A DNA stretch of 59,861 bases from JAICUF01 sp038250675 (lineage in GTDB: Bacteria > Gemmatimonadota > Gemmatimonadetes > Gemmatimonadales > GWC2-71-9). Location of the stretch: positions 1 to 59,861 of the forward strand of contig JBBSCB010000021.1 of NCBI GenBank assembly GCA_038250675.1. The letters are read 5' to 3'. Positions within the stretch are counted from its first letter, which is position 1; the number at the start of each line of letters is the position of its first letter. A program made the translations under genes and the position numbers. Below, one piece after another: positions 34,219 to 43,850 of the stretch. A model generated the notes under the pieces. That model was not told where the DNA came from and made no database searches. It saw only the letters and a list, made by a program, of their open reading frames with translations.

Positions 34219-36813
34219 TTACGGCCCCGCAATCAGCCGGTCGTACCGCGCATTGCCCTTCAGCGACGCAAACGTCGGATCCAGCCGCAGCCATTCCGGC
34301 GACAGGTAGTACGGCGTCCGGAGCAACGGCGCCAGCGCGTCGAGCGCCTTGTCCGGCTCGCCGACCATCAGATAGATCCGTGCGAGCTGATGCTGGTAGT
34401 AGGGCCCGTTGATCTTGTCGGTGGCCAGCGGCGCGAGCGCGGTGCCCCGGAGCCCCAGCGCGATCGCCTCGTCCTTCCTCCCCAGATACGCCAGCGCCAA
34501 CCCGGCCAGCACCTTCCTTTGCGCGTCATCCGGCGACGCCCGCATCAGGATGGCGTTCTCGGTGTACGCGGTATCGGCATACGCCCGGGCTCGCACCGTG
34601 TCCCCCCGGAGCCACCAGAGCTGCATCAGCGATGTGGCCCATGCCGCGCGATCATCATCGAACAGCGCTGGGGAGAGCCGGAGCACCTCGCGCTGCTGGG
34701 CGTCGCTCAGGACCCAGTACAGGTCCCAGTAGTAGGTGAAGTACGCCGCCACCTCCGAGTCCGGCGTCGCGGGTGAGAGGCCGGCGACCAGCGCCTGCGC
34801 CTCAGCCAGGCGTCCCTGCCCCAGCCGGGCCATCGCCTTGTCCTCGGTCAGCCCCACGTCGCCGGGCCGCAGCGCCAGCACCGAATCGCTCACGGCCAGT
34901 GCCTCGGGATAGCGCCGGAGCCAGAGCAGCGTGGTCTGCAGCACGTTCAATGTGCCGGCGGAGCGGGGATTGAGCTGCAGCGCATCGCGGAGGTGCCGTG
35001 CCGCCAGCTCGAACCGCCCGGTCTGCCGCTCGATCTTGGCCGCCGTCGTGAGCAGGGTCGGGTCGTGCGGCGCGAGCTTGAGGCCGCGAGTCACCTGATC
35101 CTCGGCCGCCTTCGCATCGCGGGTGACGGCGTAGTGATACTCCGCCATCGCGAGATATCCGGACAGATCGCCGGGGTTGAGCCGGAGCGCGCGCTCAGCG
35201 GCATCCCGGGCCCGCTGTGCCGCTACCGGATCGGACGCCCCGTTGGAATACACGAAGCTCAGGTCCGAGCTCAGTTCCGCCCACGCAGCGGCGTACATCG
35301 AGTCGAGTGCCACCGCCTGCTCGAGCAGCGCGATCCGCTCCCGGGACCCGGCCAGGCCCGATCCCTTCACGCCGAGCGCGCGGAGATAGAGGTCATGGGC
35401 GGCCAGGTTGCGGGTCGGCTGCTGCCGCAGCTGGCGCGTCTCGCCGGCTCCCAGTACGGCGCCGAGGGCGCCGACCACTTCGCTGGCGATCCGGGTCTGG
35501 ACCTGGAAGATGTCGGTCAGGTCGGCCTCGAACGGCTGCTGCCAGACGATCTCGCCGGTGGCTGCCCGCACCAGTTCGGGCACGACCTGGACCCGGCTGC
35601 TCCCGTCGGAGGCCCGGGCCCAGCGCACCGCCGCCGTGAGCAGGTAGCCGACACCGAGCTCCCGGCCGATCTGCCGGGGCGTCTTGGTGGACTTGCGATA
35701 CTGGTCCGAGCTCGCTCGCGCGATCACGCGGAGGCCCGCGAGCGCCGACAGCTTCCCGCGCACCTCGTCCGCCATGCCGTCTGGGAAGTAGGCATCCTGC
35801 GCGGCGCCGCGGTTCTCGAACGGAAGCACCGCCATCCGGATCCCCGCCGCATCGCCGGCACCGTGCAGTGGTGCCAGCGCGCGGAGCCCCAGTGCCACGG
35901 CCACGACGAGCAACGCGGCGACCGCCACGAGGAGTGGCCGCCGGCGCCGTCCGATGGACGCGCCGTTCCCGGCCTTCGCGTGCGCGTCATCGAGCGCCGC
36001 CGCCAGCGCCTGCGCGGTGGAAAACCGGTCGGCCGGCTCCTTCGCCAGCGCCCGTGCCACGGTCGCGTCGAGCGCTGGCGCCGCGGCCAGCGGCTTCGGA
36101 CGCTCGGTCAGGCTGCGGGCGAGGATCGCGGGGCCGGACGCGCCCGTGAAGGGTGGCTCACCCGACACCATCTCGTAGAGCATCACGCCCACGGCGTAGA
36201 TGTCGGTCCGCCCATCCACGCCAGTCTGCCCCATCGCCTGTTCCGGCGACATGTAGGCCGGCGTCCCGACGACCATCCCCGCCTCGGTGAGCTGGGTCGT
36301 GGTCGTCCCGGCGCCGGTGGTACCCGCAATGGCCCGGGCGATCCCGAAGTCGGCCACGAGGACCGACCCGTCGCGCGCCAGCAGAATATTTTCCGGCTTG
36401 ATGTCGCGATGCACCACCGCGTGCTCGTGCGCGTATGCCAGCGCCTGCGCCGTCTCCCGGGCAATCCGGATTGCCTCTGCCATCGGCAACCGGCGCTCCC
36501 GCGCCAGCCGGTCGCGCAGCGATTCGCCCTCGACGTAGGGCATGGTGTACCAGAGCTGCCCCGCGCTCTCGCCCGAGTCGTGCACCGGCAGGATGTGGGG
36601 ATGCTGGAGGCGGGCCGCGAGCCGGATCTCGCGCGGGAAGCGCTCGCCCAGCCCCAGCCCGGCAAGGTCGGGACGGATCACCTTGAGGGCGACCTGGCGG
36701 TCGTGCTTGAGATCGTGCGCGAGGTAGACAACGGCCATGCCCCCGCGGCCGAGCTCGCGCTCGATGCGGTAGGAGGCGGACAGGGCGTGCTGCAGGGAAT
36801 CGGGGGCGCCCAT
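34219..36813 (-). CDS. Ser/Thr protein kinase with TolB-like domain and TPR repeats
   Basis: 864 residues from the ATG at 36813 (MGAPDSLQHAL), set by alignment with the other kinases. Kinase domain: ELGRGGMAVVY, VALK lysine at 44, HRDIKPENILL, DFGIARAI and GTPAYMSPEQ. A membrane helix at about 300-320 precedes a TolB-like domain with clear adenylate-cyclase/TolB features (RMAVLPFENRGAAQDAYF, PDGMADEVRGKLSALAGLRV). About six TPR units fill the rest (AERALRLNPGDLSGYLAMAEYHYA, LRDALQLNPRSAGTL). The best preserved of the TolB-like kinases here. Presumed receptor kinase; its ligand and partner are unknown. Confidence 0.93.
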   Translation of the reverse strand: MGAPDSLQHALSASYRIERELGRGGMAVVYLAHDLKHDRQVALKVIRPDLAGLGLGERFPREIRLAARLQHPHILPVHDSGESAGQLWYTMPYVEGESLRDRLARERRLPMAEAIRIARETAQALAYAHEHAVVHRDIKPENILLARDGSVLVADFGIARAIAGTTGAGTTTTQLTEAGMVVGTPAYMSPEQAMGQTGVDGRTDIYAVGVMLYEMVSGEPPFTGASGPAILARSLTERPKPLAAAPALDATVARALAKEPADRFSTAQALAAALDDAHAKAGNGASIGRRRRPLLVAVAALLVVAVALGLRALAPLHGAGDAAGIRMAVLPFENRGAAQDAYFPDGMADEVRGKLSALAGLRVIARASSDQYRKSTKTPRQIGRELGVGYLLTAAVRWARASDGSSRVQVVPELVRAATGEIVWQQPFEADLTDIFQVQTRIASEVVGALGAVLGAGETRQLRQQPTRNLAAHDLYLRALGVKGSGLAGSRERIALLEQAVALDSMYAAAWAELSSDLSFVYSNGASDPVAAQRARDAAERALRLNPGDLSGYLAMAEYHYAVTRDAKAAEDQVTRGLKLAPHDPTLLTTAAKIERQTGRFELAARHLRDALQLNPRSAGTLNVLQTTLLWLRRYPEALAVSDSVLALRPGDVGLTEDKAMARLGQGRLAEAQALVAGLSPATPDSEVAAYFTYYWDLYWVLSDAQQREVLRLSPALFDDDRAAWATSLMQLWWLRGDTVRARAYADTAYTENAILMRASPDDAQRKVLAGLALAYLGRKDEAIALGLRGTALAPLATDKINGPYYQHQLARIYLMVGEPDKALDALAPLLRTPYYLSPEWLRLDPTFASLKGNARYDRLIAGP

Positions 36814-37069
36814 CAGACCGGAATATGCAGCGCGCCGGTGACCGGCGCCAATGGAGCCCGACACCCCTGGGCCGGGACGCTCGTTGACCGCCCCCCGTCC
36901 GCGCGGTATCGTCTCGCATCCCTGATCGTGCTGCGCCTCACCCTGGCCCGGAGGAGCGCGAGCACGCGGTGACGAACATCTTCATTCCGCACGCTCGGGT
37001 TCATCGTCAACGCTGACGGGCGCCCCGGGCGGCATGGATGCAGCAGACCTTCGACTTCCAGGATGACAC

Positions 37070-39124
37070 ATGAATCGGACTCAAGCTTCCGCGCGATGGC
37101 TCGCGCTCCTCGCCCTGCTCTGCGCCACGCCACTCGCGGCGCAGACCAGCGGCCCCGGCATCGACACCGCCGGCATGGACCGCTCAGTCCGCCCCGGTGA
37201 CGATTTCGTCCGCTACGCCGGCGGGCGCTGGCTCGACCAGGCGGTGATTCCGGCCGATCGAAGTGCGGTCGGCGCCTTCAACATCGCGGCGGCGCGGGCC
37301 ACCGCTCAGCTCACCGAACTGGTGCACGGCGCCGTCACCGCCCACGCCCCGGCCGGATCCGATCTCCGGAAGATCGGCGACTTCTACACCAGCTATCTCG
37401 ACACCACCGCCATCGACCGTGCCGGCCTGTCCCCGCTCCAGCCGGTACTGACACGGATCGCCGCCATCCACGATCGCTCGGCACTCGCGCGCTTCATCGG
37501 CACCACGCTGCGGGCGGATGTGGACGTCATCAACGATGGCGCCCTTCACACCGACAACATCCTCGGGCTCTGGGTGGATCAGGACTTCGATGATCCCACC
37601 CGCAACTCCGCGGCACTTCTGCAGGGTGGCCTGGAACTGCCGGACCGGAGTTACTACCTCGACTCGTCCACGGCCATGCTGGCCATCCGCACGACGTACC
37701 GTGCCCACGTCGCCCGGATGCTCACCCTCGCCGGCATCAGCGACGTTGAGGCCAGGGCCGACGCCATCCTCGGGCTGGAGACCCGGATCGCGCGGACCCA
37801 CTGGAAGCGCGAGGATACCTGGGATGTGGTCAAGGGCAACGTGCACTGGCGGCGCGAGGACTTTCCGAGCAAGGCGCCCGGACTCGACTGGAACGCCTTC
37901 TTCACCGCAGCCGGCCTCGCCGACCAGCCGGTCTTCGTCGCCTGGCAGGCCAGCGCCATCACCGGCATCTCGGCGCTCACCGCCAGCGAGCCGCTGGACG
38001 ACTGGAAGGCGCTCCTGTCCTATCACGCCATCGAGCATCATGCCCGCGTACTCCCCATGGCGTTTGAGCGCGAGGCATTCGAGTTCTTCGGTCACACGCT
38101 GAGCGGCACGCCCGAGCAATCCCCGCGCGACGCGCGCGCGGTGGCCGCCACCAGCGATGCACTGGGCTTTGCCGTGGGCCGCCTCTATGTGGAGCGCTAT
38201 TTCCCCGCCAGCGCCAAGCGCGAGGCCGAAGCGATGGTGGCGGGAATCGTCCGGGCACTCGACGCCCGGATCGTGAAGCTCCCGTGGATGGCGCCGGCCA
38301 CGAAGGCCGCGGCCCGCGCCAAGCTCAAGACGATCCGGGTGAGCGTGGGCTATCCGGACAGCTGGCCCACGTACGACGGGCTCGATATCCGCTCCGACGA
38401 CGCGTACGGCAACGCCGACCGGGTCGAGCGCTTCCGCTACCAGCGGGACCTCGGCCGGCTGCATCGCCCGGTGGATCGGAGCGAGTGGTCGATGACGCCG
38501 CAACAGGTGAACGCGGTCAACATGCCGGCGATGAATGCGCTGAATTTCCCCGCGGCCATTCTCCAGCCGCCATTCTTCGATCCCGCCCGCCCCGCGGCGA
38601 TGAACTACGCCGCGATCGGTGCCGTCATCGGCCACGAGATCAGCCACAGCTTCGACAACCTCGGCGCCAACTTCGACGCCCAGGGGCGGCTCCGGAACTG
38701 GTGGACGCCGGAGGACCTGGCGCACTTCAACGCGTCCGCCGAGCAACTCGTGAAGGAGTACGACGCCTACAAGCCGTTCCCCGATCTGGCGGTCAACGGG
38801 CGACTCACGCTGACCGAGAACATCGCGGATCTCGCGGGCCTGACCGCGGCGTACGATGCGTGGCGGGAGTCGCTCGACGGCAAGCCGGCGCCCACCGTGG
38901 CCGGCCTCACCGGTGACCAGCAGTTCTTCCTGAGCTTTGCGCAGGTCTGGCTGACCAAGTCGCGCGATGCGCGCCTCCGCCAGCAGGTCATGACCGATGG
39001 GCACGCGCCCGCGCAGTACCGGGCGCTCACCGTCCGGAACCTCGACGCGTGGTACGACGCCTTCGCCATCGGCTCCGACGAGGCCGAGTATCTGGCGCCG
39101 GCCGAGCGGGTGCGGATCTGGTAG
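37070..39124 (+). CDS. M13 family zinc metallopeptidase (neprilysin/PepO-like)
   Basis: 684 residues with a Sec signal peptide (cleavage near PLAAQ at about 25). N-terminal family block DRSVRPGDDFVRYAGGRWLD. Zinc site H522-E-I-S-H526 with the third ligand in ENIAD at about residue 582, and NAMNFPAAILQPPFFD-type substrate-domain sequence. An endopeptidase cleaving oligopeptides outside the inner membrane. The CocE-type hydrolase frame starts 76 bases before its stop, so the two are translationally coupled. With the S9, M1 and S45 enzymes in the window it suggests extracytoplasmic peptide utilisation. Confidence 0.95.
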   Translation: MNRTQASARWLALLALLCATPLAAQTSGPGIDTAGMDRSVRPGDDFVRYAGGRWLDQAVIPADRSAVGAFNIAAARATAQLTELVHGAVTAHAPAGSDLRKIGDFYTSYLDTTAIDRAGLSPLQPVLTRIAAIHDRSALARFIGTTLRADVDVINDGALHTDNILGLWVDQDFDDPTRNSAALLQGGLELPDRSYYLDSSTAMLAIRTTYRAHVARMLTLAGISDVEARADAILGLETRIARTHWKREDTWDVVKGNVHWRREDFPSKAPGLDWNAFFTAAGLADQPVFVAWQASAITGISALTASEPLDDWKALLSYHAIEHHARVLPMAFEREAFEFFGHTLSGTPEQSPRDARAVAATSDALGFAVGRLYVERYFPASAKREAEAMVAGIVRALDARIVKLPWMAPATKAAARAKLKTIRVSVGYPDSWPTYDGLDIRSDDAYGNADRVERFRYQRDLGRLHRPVDRSEWSMTPQQVNAVNMPAMNALNFPAAILQPPFFDPARPAAMNYAAIGAVIGHEISHSFDNLGANFDAQGRLRNWWTPEDLAHFNASAEQLVKEYDAYKPFPDLAVNGRLTLTENIADLAGLTAAYDAWRESLDGKPAPTVAGLTGDQQFFLSFAQVWLTKSRDARLRQQVMTDGHAPAQYRALTVRNLDAWYDAFAIGSDEAEYLAPAERVRIW

Positions 39125-40968
39125 CCGGAACGTTTCACGCGCTGCTCTGCGTCGTCGCCTTCACGGGCGGCGCCGGGCGCGCCCGCCCCCCAGAGTCCGG
39201 CGCGTACCAGCGCCGCGAGCTGGCGATTCCGGTCCGCGACGGCATAACGCTCCATGCCGTCGCACTGATCCCGTCCGGCACGAGCGCGCCACTCCCGATC
39301 ATCCTGATCCGCACCCCCTACTCCGCGGCCGGCATCTTCCGCACCGCTGAGCTGCCGGCGGAATATCGCGAGCTGGGCCAGGACGGCTACATCTTCGTGG
39401 CGGAGGACATTCGCGGGCGCTTTGGCTCCGGCGGCGAGTTCGTGATGTCCCGCGCGCAAAACGATCCGCGCAGCCCGCCGGGAATCAACGAATCCACCGA
39501 TACCTGGGACACGATCGACTGGCTGGTGAAGAACCTGCCAAACAGCAGCGGCAAGGTCGGGGTGATGGGGAGTTCGTATCCCGGCTGGCTGGCCGCGCTG
39601 GCTGGCGTCGGTGCGCACCCCGCGCTCAAGGCGATCTCGCCGCAGGCCCCGATGAGCGACACCTGGATGGGCGACGACTTCTTCCACCAGGGCGCCTTCC
39701 GCCAGACGCAGGGCATCCCGTTCGCGTCGATCATGGAGACCGATCGTCGGGGCTTCCATGATTTCGAAGTCCCCGACGCCGATCAGTACCACTACTATCT
39801 CGGCTTTCCCACCCTCGATTCGCTGGCCCGCGCCACCGGTGTGACCGGGCTCCCGTCGTGGATCGCATACAGCACGCACCCGGCGGACGACGCGTACCGG
39901 CAGGCCCGCGCGTTGCCCACCGTGCTCACCCGGCCGGAAGTGCCAATCCTCTTTGGGGGCGGATGGTGGGATCAGGAGGACATCCTGGGACCCCAGCTCG
40001 CCTATCACGCGGTGGAACAGACGGATACCAGGGGCTGGAATCACATCGTGCTGGGCCCCTGGTTCCACGGCGGCTGGGCCCGGCCCGGCGGCGACTCGCT
40101 GGGCCCGATCCGGCTGGGCAGCAACACGGCGGACTACTTCCGCGAGCGGATCCAGCGGCCGTGGTTTGCCTACTGGCTGCACGGGACCGGCGACGGGAAG
40201 TTCCCCGAAGCGTGGGCGTTCGAGACCGGGGAGAATGCGTGGCACACCTTCGACGCATGGCCGCCCAGGGACGCACGCCCGCGCGCGCTCTATCTGCGCG
40301 ATCACGGGATGATCTCGTTCGATCCGCCGCCGGCGTCGCCGCCCGGCGCGGCCGGCGCGGCCGGCGCGAATGCGTACGACGCGTACGTCTCCGATCCCCG
40401 GCACCCGGTGCCGTACATCGCGCGGCCCGATGACGGCAGCGGATGGCAGACCTGGCTGGAGCAGGATCAGCGGTTCGTGGACGGCCGGCCCGACGTGCTC
40501 ACATGGGAATCAGCGCCGCTCGCCGCTGACCTGACCATCGCGGGCGACGTGGTGGCCCATCTCTTTGCGTCCACCACCGGCACCGACGCCGACTGGGTAG
40601 TCAAGCTCATCGACGTCCAGCCCGACACGGTGGCGGACGGCCGGCGCACCGGCGGCTACGAGCTGATGGTCAATGCCGACATCATGCGCGGCCGCTACTG
40701 GAAGGGCTTCGACACCGCGACGCCGATCCCGGCCGGCACCGTCACGCCGTTCACGGTGGACCTGCACGAGCAGCTCTACCGGTTCCGGAAGGGGCACCGC
40801 CTGATGGTACAGGTGCAGAGCACCTGGTTTCCGCTCTACGACCGGAACCCGCAGACCTTCGTTCCCAACATCTTCCATGCTGCCGCCGCGGACTACCGGG
40901 CGCAGGAGCATCGCGTCTGGCACACGGCGCAGTATCCGTCGCACCTCGCGCTCATGACGCTGCCCTGA
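39049..40968 (+). CDS. CocE/NonD family alpha/beta hydrolase (X-Pro dipeptidyl-peptidase-like)
   Basis: 639 residues if started at the GTG at 39049; no other standard start exists before the conserved part, so the N-terminus is uncertain. A hydrophobic stretch (FHALLCVVAFTGGAGRA) could be a signal sequence. Catalytic serine S176 is in GSSYPG with surrounding GVMGSSYPGWLAAL. DIRGRFGSGGEF and the C-terminal jelly-roll (LIDVQPDTVADGRR, LYRFRKGHRLMVQVQSTWFP) are family hallmarks. Members hydrolyse acyl esters, amides or X-Pro dipeptides. A GAAGAAGAN linker at about 440 is low-complexity. Its stop (TGA) is overlapped by the likely start of the permease. Confidence 0.9.
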   Translation: MVRRLRHRLRRGRVSGAGRAGADLVAGTFHALLCVVAFTGGAGRARPPESGAYQRRELAIPVRDGITLHAVALIPSGTSAPLPIILIRTPYSAAGIFRTAELPAEYRELGQDGYIFVAEDIRGRFGSGGEFVMSRAQNDPRSPPGINESTDTWDTIDWLVKNLPNSSGKVGVMGSSYPGWLAALAGVGAHPALKAISPQAPMSDTWMGDDFFHQGAFRQTQGIPFASIMETDRRGFHDFEVPDADQYHYYLGFPTLDSLARATGVTGLPSWIAYSTHPADDAYRQARALPTVLTRPEVPILFGGGWWDQEDILGPQLAYHAVEQTDTRGWNHIVLGPWFHGGWARPGGDSLGPIRLGSNTADYFRERIQRPWFAYWLHGTGDGKFPEAWAFETGENAWHTFDAWPPRDARPRALYLRDHGMISFDPPPASPPGAAGAAGANAYDAYVSDPRHPVPYIARPDDGSGWQTWLEQDQRFVDGRPDVLTWESAPLAADLTIAGDVVAHLFASTTGTDADWVVKLIDVQPDTVADGRRTGGYELMVNADIMRGRYWKGFDTATPIPAGTVTPFTVDLHEQLYRFRKGHRLMVQVQSTWFPLYDRNPQTFVPNIFHAAAADYRAQEHRVWHTAQYPSHLALMTLP

Positions 40969-42269
40969 CCCCGGCCCTCGTCCGCGTCCTCCGGCGCCGC
41001 GATCTCGTCGCCTTTGCCGTCAACAGCGTCATCGGCGCCGGCATCTTCGGCATACCGGCACTGCTCTACGCGCGGGTCGGTCCGCTCGCCTGGGCGGCAA
41101 TGCTGGCGGCCGCGGTGGTCGTCGCCCTCATCACGCTCTGCTTTGCCGAGGTGGGGAGCGCGTTCCGGGAGACGGGCGGACCGTATCTCTACGCGCGCCG
41201 CGTCTTCGGGCCGGCCGTCGGCTTTCAGGTCGGCTGGCTCATGTGGATCGCCCGGCTCACCGGCTTCGCGGCGGTCCTCAACCTGTTCGTCACCTACGCC
41301 GGGTTCTTCGTCCCGTCGCTGGCGCACGGCGCCGCCCGCGCGCTGACGGTGACGCTGGTGATTGCAGCGCTCACGGCCGTCAACTTCCTGGGCGTCCGCC
41401 GCGCCGCGCTGCTGAACAACCTGCTCACCGTCGCCAAGCTGATTCCGCTCGCCGCGTTCGTGCTCATCGGCCTGCTATATATCCATCCCGCGCGCCTGTT
41501 GCCGACGACGGCGGTGAGCGTCCCGTCTGCGCTCGCCGCCATCATGCTGGCCATCTACGCCTTCAGCGGGTTCGAGATCCTGGCGGTGCCGGGCGGCGAG
41601 GTTCGCGACGCCGAGCGCGACATCCCCTTCGGCCTGCTGGCGGGGCTCGGCATCGTCGCGCTGATCTACCTCGGCGTCCAGGTGGTGTGCGTCGGCATCG
41701 TGCCCGCGCTCGGTGAGTCCGCCCGCCCGCTGGCCGATGCGGCCCGGCTGGCCGTGGGACCGGGCGGCGCCACATTCATGGTCGTGGGCGCCCTCCTCTC
41801 CACACTCGGCGTTTCGCATACGATCGTGCTGGCGGCCGCCCGCCTGCCCTTTGCCATGGCCGAGCAGCGCCAGTTGCCGGCGGCGCTCGCGGCGGTTCAC
41901 CCCCGCTTCCATACGCCGTGGGTCAGCCTGTTCATCTCGGCCGCGTGCCTGCTGGTGTTCACGCTGGTCACCACCTTCACGTCGGCCGTCACGCTCACCG
42001 TCGGCTTCCGGGTACTGGTCTACCTGATCACCTGTGCCGCGTTGCCGGTGATGCGCCGCCGTCCGGGCCTTCCCCGCGCGACGTTCCGGCTGCGCCTGGG
42101 CGAGACCGTGGCGGTCGCCAGCGTGGTCATCTGTTTTGCGCTGCTCGCCGCCCGGCCCTGGGCGGAGACGCGCCAGCTCGTGATCGCCGTGGCGGCGGGG
42201 GCCGTGGTGCATCTGGTGCTGCGCCCGCGCGGGGGAACACCGCCCGGCGCGGTCGCCGGCCGCCCATGA
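40965..42269 (+). CDS. APC family amino-acid permease
   Basis: About 434 residues. The conserved first helix of the family (DLVAFAVNSVIGAGIFGIPA) lies upstream of the first in-frame ATG (41100), yet no ATG, GTG or TTG precedes it in frame. The best candidate is a CTG at 40965 that overlaps the previous stop (CTGA), mimicking an ATGA coupling. Twelve membrane helices follow, with FAEVGSAFRETGGPYLYARR and FSGFEILAVPGGEVRDAERDIP typical of APC amino-acid/polyamine transporters. Operon after the CocE-type hydrolase suggests uptake of released amino acids. A methyltransferase relic overlaps its stop. Confidence 0.85.
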   Translation: MTPALVRVLRRRDLVAFAVNSVIGAGIFGIPALLYARVGPLAWAAMLAAAVVVALITLCFAEVGSAFRETGGPYLYARRVFGPAVGFQVGWLMWIARLTGFAAVLNLFVTYAGFFVPSLAHGAARALTVTLVIAALTAVNFLGVRRAALLNNLLTVAKLIPLAAFVLIGLLYIHPARLLPTTAVSVPSALAAIMLAIYAFSGFEILAVPGGEVRDAERDIPFGLLAGLGIVALIYLGVQVVCVGIVPALGESARPLADAARLAVGPGGATFMVVGALLSTLGVSHTIVLAAARLPFAMAEQRQLPAALAAVHPRFHTPWVSLFISAACLLVFTLVTTFTSAVTLTVGFRVLVYLITCAALPVMRRRPGLPRATFRLRLGETVAVASVVICFALLAARPWAETRQLVIAVAAGAVVHLVLRPRGGTPPGAVAGRP

Positions 42270-42787
42270 CGGCCTGGGTCAGCGGGGCGGCGTATGAACC
42301 GTTCATCGGACGCTGGAGCCGGGCCATCGCGCGTGACTTCGTCGCCTGGCTCGCTCCCGCGCCGGACGGGGTGTGGCTCGACCTGGGATGCGGCACCGGT
42401 GCGCTCACCGAAGCGCTCATCGCCGCCGGCGCGCGCGCCCCCTTTGCGGTGGCGGACGCGCGGGCGCTTCCGCTCCGCGGGGACAGTCACGACGCCGCGG
42501 CATCCGCGCTGGCGCTCAACTTCGTGCCGGAGCCGCTGCGAGCCCTGGGCGCTCGAGGCACTGTTCCGCGGTGCGGGGCTGACGGACGTCGAGAGCCGGG
42601 GGATCGAGGTGCCCACGGCCAGGGACCGGCGCCGGGCTACGTGCAGTCGCTGGGTGCGCGGCGGCGCACCCGCCTCCGCGACGCGCTCCGTACAGACATG
42701 GCGCGGCACGCCGATGCGAGCGGCGCAATCACCCTCAGCGCGCGCGCCTGGGCGGTGCGCGGACGGAGCCCGGGAACTGCGCGCTGA
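42266..42787 (+). pseudogene. Broken SAM-dependent methyltransferase
   Basis: Starts properly at an ATG overlapping the permease stop and reads YEPFIGRWSRAIARDFVAWL then motif I LDLGCGTGALTEAL in frame to about 42548. A jump to another frame at 42549 gives ALEALFRGAGLTDVESRGIE, the late part of the same family, with about 50 residues missing. At 42617 it returns to the original frame with GQGPAPGYVQSL and a normal C-terminus (SARAWAVRG), again missing some 13 residues. Two internal deletions thus destroyed an otherwise recognisable gene. Confidence 0.75.
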
Positions 42788-42997
42788 AACGACCGGCGGC
42801 GGCCCGGCGCATCGCTGCTGTCGTGATTGGTGGTGCGATGCTGTCGGCACGATGACGCCAATGGTGGTACGCCAGAAAGATGAATGTTTGGGTTGAAATT
42901 AGCTCAATAATCGGCGAAAACCACTCGTTTTAGCCAGAACTCCGCGTCTTATGGTCCTGGCAGCCACTCCCCAGCCAGGTCGACAGGCAGGTCGCCA

Positions 42998-43028
42998 TTG
43001 ACAATAGTTCGATAGTTAGCTAATTATC
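42998..43028 (+). promoter_or_regulatory. Promoter and operator of the SdpR-like repressor
   Basis: TTGACA at 42998-43003, 17 bases, then TAATTA at 43021-43026. A near-perfect 18-bp palindrome GATAGTTAGCTAATTATC (43011-43028, one mismatched pair) covers the -10. Initiation about 7 bases later falls at the ATG (43033), so the message may be leaderless. Region 42880-43032 is markedly AT-rich compared with its surroundings. Confidence 0.6.
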
Positions 43029-43032
43029 GTCC

Positions 43033-43338
43033 ATGACGACTGTCTTTCGCGCCCTGGCCGATCCCACCCGCCGCCGGATCCTCCAGCTCCTCCGAGCCGG
43101 ACCGATGAACGCCGGCGATCTCGCCGCCGGGTTTGACGTCACCAAGCCGACGATGTCGGCCCACTTTGCGGTACTGTCCGCCGCGGGGCTGATCGATGGA
43201 ACCAAGCGGGGCCGCACCATCACGTACCGGCTCAGGATGTCAGTGCTCGAGGACGCGCTTCTGGGTTTTGCCCAGGGGTTCGGCATCCAGATTGCCCCCG
43301 GCGCCGCCGACACGGCGACTCCCTTACCCGAGGACTAG
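43033..43338 (+). CDS. ArsR/SdpR-family autorepressor
   Basis: 101 residues. A winged helix of the ArsR superfamily: FRALADPTRRRILQLLRAGP, recognition helix VTKPTMSAHFAVLSAAGLI and wing GTKRGRTITYRL. No metal-binding ELCVCDL-type cysteines, placing it with SdpR-type autorepressors. It should bind the palindrome overlapping its own promoter. The downstream membrane protein begins 3 bases after its stop, as in SdpR-SdpI pairs, where the membrane partner sequesters the repressor. Confidence 0.88.
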   Translation: MTTVFRALADPTRRRILQLLRAGPMNAGDLAAGFDVTKPTMSAHFAVLSAAGLIDGTKRGRTITYRLRMSVLEDALLGFAQGFGIQIAPGAADTATPLPED

Positions 43339-43341
43339 GAC

Positions 43342-43773
43342 ATGACCGTGCCCGCACATCAGCCCAGGGCGACCCGCGCCCCCGTCATCCGCGCGCTTAT
43401 CGTCGCAGCGCTCATACTCGCCGCCGCCGCGGCGATGGCGCTCCTCTCGCCCGAGCATCTCGATCCCGGCGCCAGCCGCCGGCTCCTCGGCGCGCTGCTG
43501 GGCTTCGTGGTCGCGGTCTACGCCAACGCCGTGCCCAAGGCGCTCTCGCCGCTGATCGAAACGCGCTGCTCGCTGGCCCGGCAGCAGGCGGTGCGCCGGT
43601 TCGTGGGGTGGGCGCTGGTGCTGGGCGGCCTGGCGTATGCCGCGGTGTGGCTCGTGGCACCACTGGACTCGGCCAACCTCATCGCCGGCTCGCTCCTTGG
43701 CGCCTCGCTGCTGGCGGCCGTGATCCGCGTGGTGCTGGCGCGTCGCGGCGCCCCGGGCTCCGCGGCACGGTAA
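43342..43773 (+). CDS. Small four-helix membrane protein, SdpI-like partner
   Basis: 143 residues with about four membrane helices (ALIVAALILAAAAAMALL, LLGALLGFVVAVYANAV, FVGWALVLGGLAYAAVWLV, ASLLAAVIRVVL). The YANAVPKALSP segment recalls the GNxxPK motif of SdpI/DUF1648 immunity-type proteins, but overall similarity cannot be settled by eye. Spacing of 3 bases from the repressor gene shows co-transcription. Inferred role: membrane sensor or immunity factor controlling the repressor. Confidence 0.65.
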   Translation: MTVPAHQPRATRAPVIRALIVAALILAAAAAMALLSPEHLDPGASRRLLGALLGFVVAVYANAVPKALSPLIETRCSLARQQAVRRFVGWALVLGGLAYAAVWLVAPLDSANLIAGSLLGASLLAAVIRVVLARRGAPGSAAR

Positions 43774-43850
43774 TCCCCGTCGCTGTCCGCCGGCTCGCGC
43801 GGGGGCCGGCACTCCGGCATATTCCGTCCAACCAAACCGGGGAGCCGGGC

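Noticed and set aside
37184..40404. Two long minus-strand open frames over the M13 and CocE genes
   Set aside because: Antisense shadows. The plus strand carries intact catalytic motifs.
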